Of a stretch of 64,000 nucleotides of DNA, positions 8,340 through 17,541 are shown piece after piece. The notes below the pieces were generated by a model. The model did no database searches and had not been told where the DNA came from. It worked only from the letters and a program-made list of their open reading frames with translations. The stretch's first letter is position 1; the number at the start of each line of letters is the position of its first letter. Where the stretch lies: the NCBI GenBank assembly GCA_902762785.1, contig CACWPL010000004.1:1-64000 (forward strand). Direction: 5' to 3'. The position numbers and the translations under genes were made by a program. This DNA is from an uncultured Ruminococcus sp. GTDB taxonomy: Bacteria > Bacillota > Clostridia > Oscillospirales > Ruminococcaceae.

Positions 8340-9863
8340 ATGAAAAAGCGCTACCAGATCACGAGTCTGCTGCTCTGTGCCGCGATGCTGCTCTCCGGCT
8401 GTGGGAGACAGTCCGAGGAGGTCGCCGAGGACGTCGAGACCACCACGGTCGTGACGACCGCCGTGGAGGAGACCGAGGCCGCGACGGAGGCAGAGACCGA
8501 GAAGGCAACGACCAAGGCCAAAAAGGACAAGAAGGACAAGGAAAAGACCACGACCCTCGCCGTGACGACGACCGTCGTCTCGTCCGGGACGACGATAGTC
8601 TCCGGCACGACCAAGGCCGGTGAGAAGGCCTCGACCCAGAAGAACGGCGGAAAATCGAGCAACGGCGGCGCCAGCAACGGCGGCCGCACGAACAAGCGCT
8701 CGACTGCTGCCGCGACGACCAAGGCCGGCGCCGTGACCACGAAGACGACCACCACCACGACCAAGGCCGTGCAGACCGAGCCGACCGCGCCCGCGCTGCC
8801 GACCGAGGCACCCACGGACGCTCCGATCGACACCCATGATGCGGAGCTGACGCGCAAGATCTGCCAGATGTTCGTCATCACCCCGGAGGCGCTGACGGGC
8901 TTCTCCCCGGTGACGGCGGCCAAGGAGGGCACGCGCTCGGCGCTGTCGAACTATCCCGTCGGCGGTCTGATCTATTTTGCCGCGAACCTGAACAGCGTCT
9001 CCCAGGCGCAGACCATGCTCGCCAACTCCATGGCCTATGCCAAGGAGACCAATGACGGCATCGGCCTCTTCCTCTGCGTCGATGAGGAGGGCGGTCTGGT
9101 GGCACGCTGCGCCAACAAGCTCGGCACCACCAAGCTCTCGCCCATGGCGACCTATGGGGCCCGCAACGACTGGAACGAGGCCTTCAGCGTCGGCCAGACC
9201 CTCGGCAATGACATCCGCTACATCGGCTTCAATGTGGACTTCGCGCCCGTTGCCGATGTGAATTTGGATCCGGGCAACGAGCTCGGTACGCGCATCTTCT
9301 CGAGCGACCCGAACGTCGTCGCCAACATGGTCAGCGGCGTGGTGCAGGGCATCCAGAGCACCGGCGCGGCCGCGACCCTCAAGCACTTCCCCGGCCTCGG
9401 CGCCGAGAACGGCAATGCCCATAACGACGTTGCCGTCTACATCGACCGCTCGCTCGACCAGCTCCGCGCGGAGGAGTTCGTCCCCTTCCGTGCCGGCATC
9501 GACGCCGGGTCGGACTTCGTCATGGTGAGCCACCAGATCGTCTCCGGCGTGGGCGATGGCCTGCCGGCGTGCCTGAGCGATACTGTCTGCACGGATCTTT
9601 TGCGCGGTGAGCTGGGCTTCCAGGGCCTGATCGTGACCGATTCGCTCCAGATGAACACCATCTCCGGCACCTACAGCTCCGGCGAGGCAGCCGTCCGCGC
9701 GATCGAGGCGGGCGTCGACGTCATCCTGATGCCGATGGACTTCCCGGCTGCCGTGGAGGGCGTCAAGAACGCCGTCGCCACCGGCCGCATCAGCGAGGAG
9801 CGCATCAACGAGAGCTATGACCGCATCATCGCCGAGAAATACAAGCTCGGCCTGATCGGATAA
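8340..9863 (+). CDS. Family 3 glycoside hydrolase lipoprotein with Thr/Lys-rich linker
   Basis: Protein of 507 residues. The lipobox is MLLSGC. A low-complexity Thr/Lys/Glu/Ser linker covers about residues 25-155 (TTTTKA-like runs), probably a wall-spanning spacer. The GH3 domain (about 160-507) closely resembles the preceding protein: DEEGGLVAR, KHFPGLGAENGNAH and IVTDSLQMNTI are all identical. It is a recent-looking tandem duplication in which one copy gained a long spacer. The ATG at 8340 is preferred over 8331 for its distance from AAAGGA. Only 9 bases separate it from the HD gene. Confidence 0.88.
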   Translation: MKKRYQITSLLLCAAMLLSGCGRQSEEVAEDVETTTVVTTAVEETEAATEAETEKATTKAKKDKKDKEKTTTLAVTTTVVSSGTTIVSGTTKAGEKASTQKNGGKSSNGGASNGGRTNKRSTAAATTKAGAVTTKTTTTTTKAVQTEPTAPALPTEAPTDAPIDTHDAELTRKICQMFVITPEALTGFSPVTAAKEGTRSALSNYPVGGLIYFAANLNSVSQAQTMLANSMAYAKETNDGIGLFLCVDEEGGLVARCANKLGTTKLSPMATYGARNDWNEAFSVGQTLGNDIRYIGFNVDFAPVADVNLDPGNELGTRIFSSDPNVVANMVSGVVQGIQSTGAAATLKHFPGLGAENGNAHNDVAVYIDRSLDQLRAEEFVPFRAGIDAGSDFVMVSHQIVSGVGDGLPACLSDTVCTDLLRGELGFQGLIVTDSLQMNTISGTYSSGEAAVRAIEAGVDVILMPMDFPAAVEGVKNAVATGRISEERINESYDRIIAEKYKLGLIG

Positions 9864-9872
9864 GGAGCAGAT

Positions 9873-10463
9873 ATGGAAGAGACCCGTTTACAGCAGCAGC
9901 TCGCCTTCATCCTGGAGCTGGAGCATCTCAAAAATGTCTACCGCCAGACCTATGTCCTCCATGAGGACCGCAAGGAGAACGACGCGGAGCACAGCTTCCA
10001 CCTTGCGCTCATGGCCGCCGTCCTCGCCGAGCACGCCGCTGAGCCGGTGGACGTGCTGCATGTGATGAAGATGGTGCTGATCCATGACGCCGTGGAGGTG
10101 GACGCGGGCGATACCTATGCCTACGACACCGCCGGGAACGCCACCAAGGCTGCCCGGGAGCAGGCCGCCGCCGACCGCATCTTCGCCCTGCTCCCCGAGG
10201 ATCAGGCGGCCGAGTACCGCGCCCTCTGGGACGAGTTCGAGGCACGGCAGACGTCCGAATCCCGCTTCGCCAACACCCTCGACCGCATCCAGCCGCTCCT
10301 GCTCAATTACAATAAAGGCGGCCTCTCGTGGAAGGAGCGCGGCATCCGCGCCGAGCAGGTCATCGCACGCAATCAGGGCGTGACCGAGGCGGGGAGCCCG
10401 GCGCTCGGTGCGCTCTGCTACGACATCATCGAGCGCGCCCGCCAGGAGGGACTTCTCAAATAG
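9873..10463 (+). CDS. HD-domain hydrolase (YfbR/5'-nucleotidase-like)
   Basis: Protein of 196 residues. HD-superfamily metal-binding residues are visible: His in the DAEHSFH segment, the HD pair in MVLIHDAVEVDAGDT, and a distal Asp in NTLDRIQPLL. Size and motif order match the HD_3 / YfbR-type deoxynucleotidase-like group, which removes phosphate from nucleoside monophosphates; the substrate here is inferred only. The ATG at 9873 follows AAGGAG. It lies between the GH3 pair and a thioesterase-like gene on the same strand. Confidence 0.85.
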   Translation: MEETRLQQQLAFILELEHLKNVYRQTYVLHEDRKENDAEHSFHLALMAAVLAEHAAEPVDVLHVMKMVLIHDAVEVDAGDTYAYDTAGNATKAAREQAAADRIFALLPEDQAAEYRALWDEFEARQTSESRFANTLDRIQPLLLNYNKGGLSWKERGIRAEQVIARNQGVTEAGSPALGALCYDIIERARQEGLLK

Positions 10464-10484
10464 CATGCGATAAGGAGGATCCAC

Positions 10485-10880
10485 ATGAAAGAACCATTCA
10501 TCGGCATGAGTGCCACCGCCACCCGCGTGGTGGACGAGACGATGCTCGCGGCGACCGTGGGCAGCGGCTCGCTGAAGGTCTTCGCCACCCCCATGATGGC
10601 CGCCATGATGGAGGAGGCTGCCTGTACGGTGCTCGCGCCTTTCCTCGAGGAGGGCGAGACGACCGTCGGCACGGAGCTGAACATCCGCCACACCGCCGCG
10701 TCCCCGCAGGGGATCCGCATCATCGCCGAGGCGACGATCACCGCCGTCAACGGCCGCGAGATCTCGCTGGACGTCACGGCGCGTGACAGCGTCGGCGAGA
10801 TCGGGTCGGGCACGCACAAGCGCTTCGTGGTCGATGCCGCGCGATTCCAGTCCAAGACGGACGCGAGGGGACAGGGATGA
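10485..10880 (+). CDS. Hotdog-fold thioesterase-like protein (FlK type)
   Basis: Protein of 131 residues. It resembles small hotdog-fold proteins of the fluoroacetyl-CoA thioesterase-like group, with a central helix segment (ATPMMAAMMEEAACTVL) and the TVGTELNIRHTAASPQG strand region. It may hydrolyse an acyl-CoA or act as a detoxifying thioesterase; no specific substrate can be inferred. It overlaps the next start by 4 bases (ATGA). A clear AAGGAGG lies before the ATG. Confidence 0.75.
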   Translation: MKEPFIGMSATATRVVDETMLAATVGSGSLKVFATPMMAAMMEEAACTVLAPFLEEGETTVGTELNIRHTAASPQGIRIIAEATITAVNGREISLDVTARDSVGEIGSGTHKRFVVDAARFQSKTDARGQG

Positions 10881-11404
10881 GCAGCGTCCCCTATGAGATC
10901 GAGCGCAAATATCTGATCCGTCGCCCGAGCGAGGCCGTGCTGCGTGCGCTCCCCGGCGTGCAGGCGACCGAGATCACCCAGACCTACCTGACCATGGGCG
11001 ACGACGGCTTCGGCCGCCGCGTCCGCCGCAGAGGCAGCGAAGCGGCCGGCTGGGAGCATACCTACACCCGGAAGAAGAAGGTCGCCTTCGGCAAGCGCAT
11101 CGAGCTCGAGGACGTCATCTCCGAGGCGGAGTACCGTGCGCTCCTCGCAGAGGCCGACCCCGCCCTCCAGACCGTCCACAAGGTACGCTGGAGCGCGCCC
11201 CTCGGAGCGCGTGTGCTCGAGGTGGACGTCTATGCGTTCAGTGAGACGCTCGCGACCGCCGAGGTCGAGCTGGGCGACATCGACGAGCCGGTCACGCTGC
11301 CGGAGACCCTCGAGGTCATCCGCGATGTGACGGACGACCCGCGATTCACGAACCTCGCCCTCTCCCGCACGCTCGCCTTCCCGCCGCTCGACACGAAAGA
11401 ATGA
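10877..11404 (+). CDS. CYTH-domain protein
   Basis: Protein of 175 residues. The N-terminal EIERKYLI is the ExExK signature of the CYTH (CyaB/thiamine triphosphatase/triphosphate tunnel) fold. Further basic and acidic strands typical of the tunnel follow (YTRKKKVAFGKRIELE, ARVLEVDVY, AEVELGDID). It probably binds or hydrolyses a triphosphorylated substrate or inorganic polyphosphate. It is the last gene of the run from 7091 and is translationally coupled to the thioesterase-like gene. Confidence 0.88.
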   Translation: MSSVPYEIERKYLIRRPSEAVLRALPGVQATEITQTYLTMGDDGFGRRVRRRGSEAAGWEHTYTRKKKVAFGKRIELEDVISEAEYRALLAEADPALQTVHKVRWSAPLGARVLEVDVYAFSETLATAEVELGDIDEPVTLPETLEVIRDVTDDPRFTNLALSRTLAFPPLDTKE

Positions 11405-11406
11405 CG

Positions 11407-11451
11407 AAAGACCTCCCCGCTGCATATCCTGTGCAGAGAGGAGGTCTTTTT
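11407..11451 (+). terminator. Terminator-like hairpin that contains the feoA ribosome binding site
   Basis: Stem 11407-11416 with 11440-11449 (AAAGACCTCC with its complement), an inner stem CTGCA/TGCAG at 11420-11424 and 11432-11436, and a T5 run at 11447-11451. It ends 2 bases before the feoA ATG. The AGGAGG that would start feoA translation (11439-11444) is part of the 3' arm. It can act as the terminator of the upstream operon and as a sequestering element for feoA. Confidence 0.7.
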
Positions 11452-11452
11452 G

Positions 11453-11677
11453 ATGGATCGGACACTTGCCGTCCTCCCGCCGGGAGGGTCAGGCATCGTG
11501 CGTGCGGTCATGCTGCCCCGGGGCATCCGGGAGCGGCTGTGGGACATCGGGCTGCTGCCTGGCACGCGCGTGACCTGCCTGCACATCGCACCGGCCGGGA
11601 GCCCCGCCGCCTACCGGATCCGCGGCGCGGTGATCGCCCTGCGCCGTCAGGATGCCGCGGCCATTTTGCTGGAATGA
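11453..11677 (+). CDS. feoA: FeoA-domain protein
   Basis: Protein of 74 residues. It matches the small SH3-like FeoA domain: RGIRERLWDIGLLPGTRVTCLH contains the conserved R..L..LGL.PG.-type pattern, followed by strand residues AYRIRGAVIALRRQDA. FeoA assists the ferrous iron transporter FeoB; no feoB is adjacent here, so it is either an orphan or a stand-alone FeoA-like protein. The ATG at 11453 is preceded by AGGAGG inside a terminator-like stem. It converges with the VanY-type gene. Confidence 0.8.
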   Translation: MDRTLAVLPPGGSGIVRAVMLPRGIRERLWDIGLLPGTRVTCLHIAPAGSPAAYRIRGAVIALRRQDAAAILLE

Positions 11678-11680
11678 GAG

Positions 11681-11714
11681 AACGCCCCCGGATCGGCGAG
11701 ATCTGGGGGCGTTT
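11681..11714. terminator. Bidirectional terminator between feoA and the large VanY gene
   Basis: Stem of 14 bp with one G-T pair (11681-11694 with 11700-11714), followed by a short T run. Confidence 0.75.
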
Positions 11715-11718
11715 CGTA

Positions 11719-14700
11719 TCACCGATAGACGGAATCGATGCCGAGGTATTCCTCGAGCGTCAGGCCGGTCTCATAGACAGCGGCGGCCTTCTCGACCCCA
11801 AGATAGCGGATGTGCCAGGGCTCATACTTGAAGCCCGTGATGTGCTGCTTGCCCTCGGGATAGCGGATGATGAAGCCATACCGGACGCAGTTCGCGGCGA
11901 GCCAGGCGGCCTCGGGGGTGCCGAGGAAGCGGTCGCTGGCGTAGTTCACGTCGATCGCCATGCCGGTCTGGTGCTCGGAGTGGCCGGGGCGAGCGGAGAA
12001 GGTGTCCGCAGAGGCCTTGCCATAGGTCGCGCAGTATCTGTTGTAGAGATTCGCCTGGTAGTCATAGCTGCGGTAGCCGGAGCAGACCCAGATCGAGTAC
12101 CCCTGTCCCTTGGCGGCGGAGGCCATCCGCTGGAAGGCCTGGTCGACCTCGGGGAGCAGCCCGCCCGGGGCGTAGCTGGAGGGCAGGGAGTAGGTCTTGT
12201 TGACGACTAAGATATCATTGAGATAGGTCATACCTGATGTACTGGGCGCGGTGACGGTGAAGCGCTGCTCGGTCAGCAGGGCCATGGTGTTCCCGCTGTT
12301 GCTCGCATAGACGCGGTAGGTGTAGCTGCCAGGGAGGAGCGTGTTGAACGTCACCAGGGCATCGAGCGCATGGATGTCATAATACATGGCAAACGGCGCA
12401 GCGGAGGCGCCTGTCAGGCGCGTGCCGGCCGCATCGTAGATGCCGACGGTCACGGATCTGATCGGGCTGACATAGGACGTCACGGTCCCGCGGACGATGA
12501 CGGGCGTGCCCTGCACGATGGAGGCAGGTACGACCGTGCCGCTCGAGAGCGTGAGCTTGTCGGTCTGTGCCGGTGCTGTCCCGCCGACGGTGAAGCGCTG
12601 CTTGTCGAGGACGAGCAGGTCGTTCGCGGCGTTCGAGGCATAGACCATGTAGACATAGCTGCCGGCCGGGAGGGTCTCGAAATGGAGTGCCGCATCGGCA
12701 TTGTGCAGGTCATAGGTCTTGGTGTTCGGTGCCACCGAGGTGCCGGTCAGGCGCAGGCCTGTGCCGTCCGTGGCATAGACACCGATGATGACCTTCGAGA
12801 TGACGGACTTTGCGGACGAGATGATGCCGCTGAGCGTCACGCCGGAGCCGGTCGAGAGGTTCGTGGGGATGGTCACGCCGCTCGTCAGCGTCAGCGGATC
12901 GGCGGAGACGGTCGCGGACGTGGCAGTCGTGGCGGCTGTCGTGGAGGGCGTGAGGGACGGTGCCGTCAGCATGGTCGTCATGATGGTAGGCGGCAGCGTC
13001 GGCGCGGTCATGACGGTCGTCGTGGTGGACGGCAGCGGCGGTGCGGTCAGGACGGTCGTCGTCGTGGTAGACGGCAGCGGCGGTGCGGTCAGGACGGTGG
13101 TCGTGGTGGACGGCAGCGGCGGTGCAGTCAGGATGGCCTCCGTGGTGGTCGATGGGAGCGGAGGCGCCGTGAGGGTCGCCTCGGTCGTGGTAGACGGGAG
13201 AGGCGGCGCGGTCATCGGGATCTCGGTGGTCGTGGCCGGCGGCAGAGTCGGTGCAGTCACGACGGTCGTCGCGATCGGCGGCAGTGAGTGCGGCGTCATG
13301 ACGGTCGTGGTGACCGGCGGCAGCGTGGGCGCTGTGACCTCAGTCGTAGCCTCTGTCGTCGTCTCTTCTGTCGTCGTCTCCTCCGTCGTCGTTTCCGGGA
13401 CGGCAGTCGTGGTCTCCGTCGTCGTGGGGACGGTCGTCGTCGTTTCTCCTGTCGTCAGGAACGGGAGACGCGGCGCAGTCATGGTCGTGGTCGTGGTCGC
13501 AAGGGTCGTCGTGGTAGTCGATGTCGTGGTGGTGGCCTTCGTTGTTGTTGTGGTGGCCTTTGCTGTTGTTGTTGTGGCCTTGGTCGTTGTTGTGGTGGCC
13601 TTCGTTGTTGTGGTGGTGGCCTTTGCAGTTGTTGTGGTGGTCTTTGCAGTTGTGGTGGTGGCCTTGGCTGTTGTGGTGGTGGGCTTTGCGGTCGTGGTAG
13701 TGGGCTTTGCAGTCGTGGTGGGCTTTGCTGTTGTTGTGGCCTTTGCTGTTGTCGTGGTGGCCTTGGCGGTCGTGGTAGTGGCCTTTGTTGTCGTGGTGGT
13801 CTTTGCAGTCGTGGTAGCGGCCTTTGCAGTTGTGGTGGTGGGCTTTGCAGTTGTGGTGGTGGGCTTTGCAGTTGTGGTGGTGTCCTTGGCTGTTGTGGTG
13901 GTGGGCTTTGCGGTCGTGGTAGTGGCCTTTGCGGTCGAGGTGGTGGCCTTTGCGGTCGTGGTAGTGGCCTTTGCGGTGGTGGTGGGCTTTGCTGTTGTGG
14001 TGGTGGCCTTAGCGGTCGTGGTGGTGGTCTTTGCAGTTGTGGTGGGCTTTGCTGTTGTGGTAGTGGCCTTGGTCGTGGTGGTGGTCGTCGTCGTTTCCGT
14101 CGTCGTCAAGGACGGATCATATGAAACGCCCTCCGCGATGCGGAAATCCTGCGAGACCAGCACGACATCCGACACATGCGCCGTCGACGCCGTGACGATG
14201 TAGAGATACCGCCCAGGCTCGAGCTTATGGAAGTTCACGAAACGGTCGAGCCGATGCAGCGAATAGCTGTTCGTCCCTGGCTCGGCAAATCCGCCGGAGC
14301 AGATCTTATTGGCCTTCGTGTCGTAGATACCGGCACGGATATAGGTGAGCGCTTCGGGGGCGGTGATGACGCCGGTGACGGTGAGGACCGTGCCCTGTGG
14401 CATCACAGACGGGATCACGACCCCATCCGAGATAGAGATCGCATCGCCATAGCCGACGGTGAAGGGCTGGCTGTCCACGACGACAGGTCCTGCGGCGGTG
14501 GCGGCAGTGACCTTGTAGAGATAGCTGCCCTCGGACAGCGTATCGAAGGTCACGGCGGCATCGAGCGCAGAGATGTCGTAGCTGCGGGTGGTGACATCGG
14601 CCGTCTTCCCGGTGACGAGGGTGCCGTCGAGGTCATAGACCCCGACCGTCACGCTCGTCAGCGCGGCTGCCACGGCAGTGACCGTTCCCTTGACGGACAC

Positions 14701-14850
14701 AGGGCTGCCGGTACGGATGACGTCCGGGACATCCGTTCCGTTCTTGAGGACGACGCCGGTCGCAGCGGCCGTGTACAGTGACCCGATGCCGCCCTGCAGC
14801 ATCATCGCTGCGCTCAGGACACCGGCGATCATATGGCGGATGTGTTTCAT
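11719..14850 (-). CDS. Large secreted VanY-type D-Ala-D-Ala carboxypeptidase with Thr-rich spacer
   Basis: Protein of 1043 residues. It has a signal peptide, two roughly 100-residue beta-type repeats (about 33-235), a Thr/Lys/Ala low-complexity spacer (about 250-455), a Pro/Thr-rich spacer (about 460-640), two more copies of the beta-type repeat (about 655-870) and a C-terminal VanY (M15B) peptidase domain. The peptidase shows CSGYRSYDYQ, the zinc ligand motif SEHQTGMAIDV and EPWHIRYLG with the second His. It probably trims peptidoglycan stem peptides at a distance from the cell. The beta repeats share SVTVGIYD..G..LTG and GSY.Y.V.A patterns and were not recognised as a named domain. ATG at 14850 with AAAGGAG. 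It follows the LRR lipoprotein gene by 68 bases. Confidence 0.88.
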   Translation of the reverse strand: MKHIRHMIAGVLSAAMMLQGGIGSLYTAAATGVVLKNGTDVPDVIRTGSPVSVKGTVTAVAAALTSVTVGVYDLDGTLVTGKTADVTTRSYDISALDAAVTFDTLSEGSYLYKVTAATAAGPVVVDSQPFTVGYGDAISISDGVVIPSVMPQGTVLTVTGVITAPEALTYIRAGIYDTKANKICSGGFAEPGTNSYSLHRLDRFVNFHKLEPGRYLYIVTASTAHVSDVVLVSQDFRIAEGVSYDPSLTTTETTTTTTTTKATTTTAKPTTTAKTTTTTAKATTTTAKPTTTAKATTTTAKATTSTAKATTTTAKPTTTTAKDTTTTAKPTTTTAKPTTTTAKAATTTAKTTTTTKATTTTAKATTTTAKATTTAKPTTTAKPTTTTAKPTTTTAKATTTTAKTTTTTAKATTTTTKATTTTTKATTTTAKATTTTTKATTTTSTTTTTLATTTTTMTAPRLPFLTTGETTTTVPTTTETTTAVPETTTEETTTEETTTEATTEVTAPTLPPVTTTVMTPHSLPPIATTVVTAPTLPPATTTEIPMTAPPLPSTTTEATLTAPPLPSTTTEAILTAPPLPSTTTTVLTAPPLPSTTTTTVLTAPPLPSTTTTVMTAPTLPPTIMTTMLTAPSLTPSTTAATTATSATVSADPLTLTSGVTIPTNLSTGSGVTLSGIISSAKSVISKVIIGVYATDGTGLRLTGTSVAPNTKTYDLHNADAALHFETLPAGSYVYMVYASNAANDLLVLDKQRFTVGGTAPAQTDKLTLSSGTVVPASIVQGTPVIVRGTVTSYVSPIRSVTVGIYDAAGTRLTGASAAPFAMYYDIHALDALVTFNTLLPGSYTYRVYASNSGNTMALLTEQRFTVTAPSTSGMTYLNDILVVNKTYSLPSSYAPGGLLPEVDQAFQRMASAAKGQGYSIWVCSGYRSYDYQANLYNRYCATYGKASADTFSARPGHSEHQTGMAIDVNYASDRFLGTPEAAWLAANCVRYGFIIRYPEGKQHITGFKYEPWHIRYLGVEKAAAVYETGLTLEEYLGIDSVYR
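13480..14108 (-). repeat. Coding tandem repeat: Thr-rich 6-7 residue units
   Basis: Roughly thirty units of the form (A/P)TTTTAK, mostly 7 residues (21 bases) with some 6-residue (18-base) units. They are encoded on the minus strand inside the VanY-type gene. The DNA is strongly biased (GT-rich on plus) and degenerate between units. It is probably an O-glycosylated or extended wall spacer. Slippage-driven length variation is expected. Confidence 0.85.
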
Positions 14851-14918
14851 GATAACTCCTTTCCCGCAGCATGGCGGTCGTTCCGAGGGCTAGGCCGTCT
14901 CTATGTCACAATGGACGG

Positions 14919-15611
14919 TCACTGGATCTCCTCGGTCGGGAAGCCGTTCTCGGCAGCCCAGGTCAGGATGGCGGCACCCGCAGGTGCATGGATCGTGCAG
15001 GGCTCCTCGAGCTCCTCGAGGCCCCAGCTCATATACGTCAGGTCGGTATTATAAATGTAGAGGTCGGTGAGGGGGCAGCCGGTGAAGAGCTCCTCGGCCG
15101 TCTCGGCCACGCTCGCGGGGAGGGTGACGGTGGTCAGGGACGAGCACCCGGCGAAGGTGCCGCGATAGAGCGCCGGCACACCCTCGGGGATGTTGATCTT
15201 GGTCATCGAGGAGCAGTCCATGAAGGCGAATTCGCCGATGTACTGCACCGAATCCGGCAGCGTGACGGAGGTCACGTCCCAGCAGGCCTCAAAGGCATAC
15301 TGCCCGACGGCCGTCACGGGGTACTCGCCGATGTGGGACGAGATGGTGACGTCGGTCTCCTTGCCGGTGAACTTGTCGATCTGGACATTGCCGTCGGTGA
15401 CGCTGTACTCGAAGGAATCGGATGCGGCCGCGCCGTCGTCGATGTCGTTCTTGGCGATATTGGCAGGCTCCTTCGGGGCAGTGGTCTCATCGGCCATCCA
15501 CTGATCGACGAGGGAATTGGCCTCGGTGGAGATGTTGGGGTTCCTGCGGCAGCCGGTACACAGCAGCACGGCCGGCACCAGCAGCAGGGATGCGATCTGA
15601 TAGTATCTCAT
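14919..15611 (-). CDS. BspA-type leucine-rich repeat lipoprotein
   Basis: Protein of 230 residues. A lipoprotein signal peptide ends at LLCTGC. After a short linker come several BspA/TpLRR-type (LRR_5) repeats with the pattern AFEACWDVTSVTLPDSVQYI and FAGCSSLTTVTLPASV. These are surface proteins often involved in binding; ligand unknown. The ATG overlaps the typA stop by 4 bases, so it is coupled to typA, and it is followed by the large VanY gene. It differs from the four LRR proteins near 40-44 kb in being lipid-anchored and lacking a C-terminal transmembrane helix. Confidence 0.85.
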   Translation of the reverse strand: MRYYQIASLLLVPAVLLCTGCRRNPNISTEANSLVDQWMADETTAPKEPANIAKNDIDDGAAASDSFEYSVTDGNVQIDKFTGKETDVTISSHIGEYPVTAVGQYAFEACWDVTSVTLPDSVQYIGEFAFMDCSSMTKINIPEGVPALYRGTFAGCSSLTTVTLPASVAETAEELFTGCPLTDLYIYNTDLTYMSWGLEELEEPCTIHAPAGAAILTWAAENGFPTEEIQ

Positions 15612-17428
15612 GCTTTCTTTCCTCTGATCTTTGCTCTGGTCTGGTTGCTCAGGATGCGCTTGCGGATGCGCAGGCTCTTGGGGGTGACCTCCAGAAGCTC
15701 ATCGTCCGCTAGGAACTCCAGGCAGTCCTCCAGGCTCATGATGCGCGGCGGCACGAGGCGCAGCGCATCGTCGCTGCCGCTGGCGCGGGTATTGGTCAGG
15801 TGCTTGCGCTTGCAGACATTGACCACCAGGTCCTCTGCCTTCGGAGACACGCCGATGACCATGCCCTCATACACCTGCACACCGGCACCGATGAACAGGG
15901 TACCGCGCTCCTGCGCGTTGTACAGACCATAGGTCACAGCCTCGCCGCTCTCATGGCAGATGAGGGAGCCGGTGCTGCGGCGCGGGATGTCGCCCTTGTA
16001 GGGGACATAGGTCTCGAAGACGCTGCTCATGAGGCCCTCGCCGCGGGTGTTGGTGAGGAACTCGCTCTTGTAGCCGAAGAGGCCGCGCGACGGGATCAGG
16101 AACTCCATGCGCGTGCGGCTGCCCTGCGGCTGCATGGACTGGAGCTCGCCCTTGCGGGTGCCCATCTTCTCCATGACGGTGCCGACACATTCCTCCGGCA
16201 CATCGACCACCAGGCGCTCGAGCGGCTCATGCAGCTTGCCGTTGATGGTCTTATAGAGCACGCGGGGGGTGGAGACGGAGAGCTCATAGCCCTCGCGGCG
16301 CATGTTCTCGATGAGGATGGACAGATGCATCTCACCGCGGCCGGCCACGCTGAAGGCATCGGTGCTGTCGGTCTCGGTCACGCGGAGGGAGACGTCGCGC
16401 AGCAGCTCCTTGAACAGGCGCTCGCGGAGCTGGCGGGAGGTGACGAACTTGCCCTCCTGCCCGGCGAAGGGAGAGTCGTTGACCGCGAAGGTCATCTCGA
16501 TGGTGGGCTCGCTGATGTGGGTGAAGGGGAGCGCCTCGGGGGCCTCCGGGTCACAGACGGTATCGCCGATGGTGATGTCCGCGATGCCGGAGAGGATCAC
16601 GATGTCGCCGGCCTTGGCAGTCTCGGTGTTCACCTGGGCGAGGCCCTGTACCTGCGCGAGGGACACGATCTTGGCGTTCAGGCGCTTATCGGGGTGGTTG
16701 TCGTTGACGACCGTGACGGCCTGGCCGACCTTGGCCGTGCCGCGGGCGATGCGGCCGATCGCGATGCGGCCGACGTAGTCGTTATAGTCGATCGAGGAGA
16801 CGAGCATCTGGAGCGGGCCCTCCGGGTCGCCCTCGGGTGCGGGGATGTAGTCGAGGATGGTCTTGAAGAGGGGGGTCAGGTCGGTGCCCTCTACGTCCTT
16901 GTCGAGCGAGGCAGTGCCGCTGCGGCCGGAGCAATAGAGGATGGGCGACTCGAGCTGCTCCTCATCGGCATCGAGGTCGAGGAGGAGGAGCTGCACCTCG
17001 TCGGCGATCTCGTCGAGACGGGCATCCGGACGGTCGATCTTGTTGACGACGATGATGATCTTATGGCCCATCTCCAGTGCCTTGGTGAGCACGAAGCGGG
17101 TCTGCGGCATGGGGCCCTCGGCCGCATCGACCAGCAGGATGACGCCGTCGACCATGGAGAGCACGCGCTCTACCTCGCCGCCGAAGTCGGCGTGGCCGGG
17201 GGTGTCGATGATGTTGATCTTGACATCACCGTACTGCACGGCGGTGTTCTTGGCGAGGATGGTGATGCCGCGCTCGCGCTCGATGTCGTTGGAGTCCATG
17301 ACGCGCTCTGCGACGGCCTGGTTCTCACGGAACACACCGCCCTGCTTGAGCATCTCGTCGACGAGGGTCGTCTTGCCGTGGTCAACGTGGGCGATGATGG
17401 CGATATTGCGAAGATCGTTCCGGATCAT
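15608..17428 (-). CDS. typA: Ribosome-associated GTPase TypA/BipA
   Basis: Protein of 606 residues, the usual length. The translational GTPase domain shows [13 protein letters not shown] (P-loop), RERGITI (switch I region), [14 protein letters not shown] (G3) and NKIDR (G4). The EF-G-like domains III and V and the TypA-specific C-terminus follow. It acts on ribosomes in assembly and stress adaptation. The ATG at 17428 is chosen because AAAGGA lies 9 bases upstream; an upstream in-frame ATG at 17446 lacks such a site. It is the first gene of an operon with the LRR lipoprotein. Confidence 0.96.
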   Translation of the reverse strand: MIRNDLRNIAIIAHVDHGKTTLVDEMLKQGGVFRENQAVAERVMDSNDIERERGITILAKNTAVQYGDVKINIIDTPGHADFGGEVERVLSMVDGVILLVDAAEGPMPQTRFVLTKALEMGHKIIIVVNKIDRPDARLDEIADEVQLLLLDLDADEEQLESPILYCSGRSGTASLDKDVEGTDLTPLFKTILDYIPAPEGDPEGPLQMLVSSIDYNDYVGRIAIGRIARGTAKVGQAVTVVNDNHPDKRLNAKIVSLAQVQGLAQVNTETAKAGDIVILSGIADITIGDTVCDPEAPEALPFTHISEPTIEMTFAVNDSPFAGQEGKFVTSRQLRERLFKELLRDVSLRVTETDSTDAFSVAGRGEMHLSILIENMRREGYELSVSTPRVLYKTINGKLHEPLERLVVDVPEECVGTVMEKMGTRKGELQSMQPQGSRTRMEFLIPSRGLFGYKSEFLTNTRGEGLMSSVFETYVPYKGDIPRRSTGSLICHESGEAVTYGLYNAQERGTLFIGAGVQVYEGMVIGVSPKAEDLVVNVCKRKHLTNTRASGSDDALRLVPPRIMSLEDCLEFLADDELLEVTPKSLRIRKRILSNQTRAKIRGKKA

Positions 17429-17512
17429 TGTTTCTCTTCCTTTCATTTCCGGGCTTGCCGGCCACGGTCTGGGGGGCCGACAGGGTATACTGTTTCATGA
17501 TAAACACCTACT

Positions 17513-17541
17513 ATTATAGCACAAATGCCCCAGAAATGCAA
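17513..17541 (-). promoter_or_regulatory. Sigma-A promoter of typA, -35 inside the upstream terminator
   Basis: On the minus strand: TTGCAT (17541-17536), 17-bp spacer, TATAAT (17518-17513) with extended TGC. The -35 and most of the spacer lie inside the hairpin at 17523-17557. Confidence 0.8.

Noticed and set aside
13480..14108. Repeat array resembling a CRISPR or minisatellite locus
   Set aside because: The units are contiguous, 18-21 bases, without spacers, and translate in frame into a Thr-rich spacer of the VanY-type protein.
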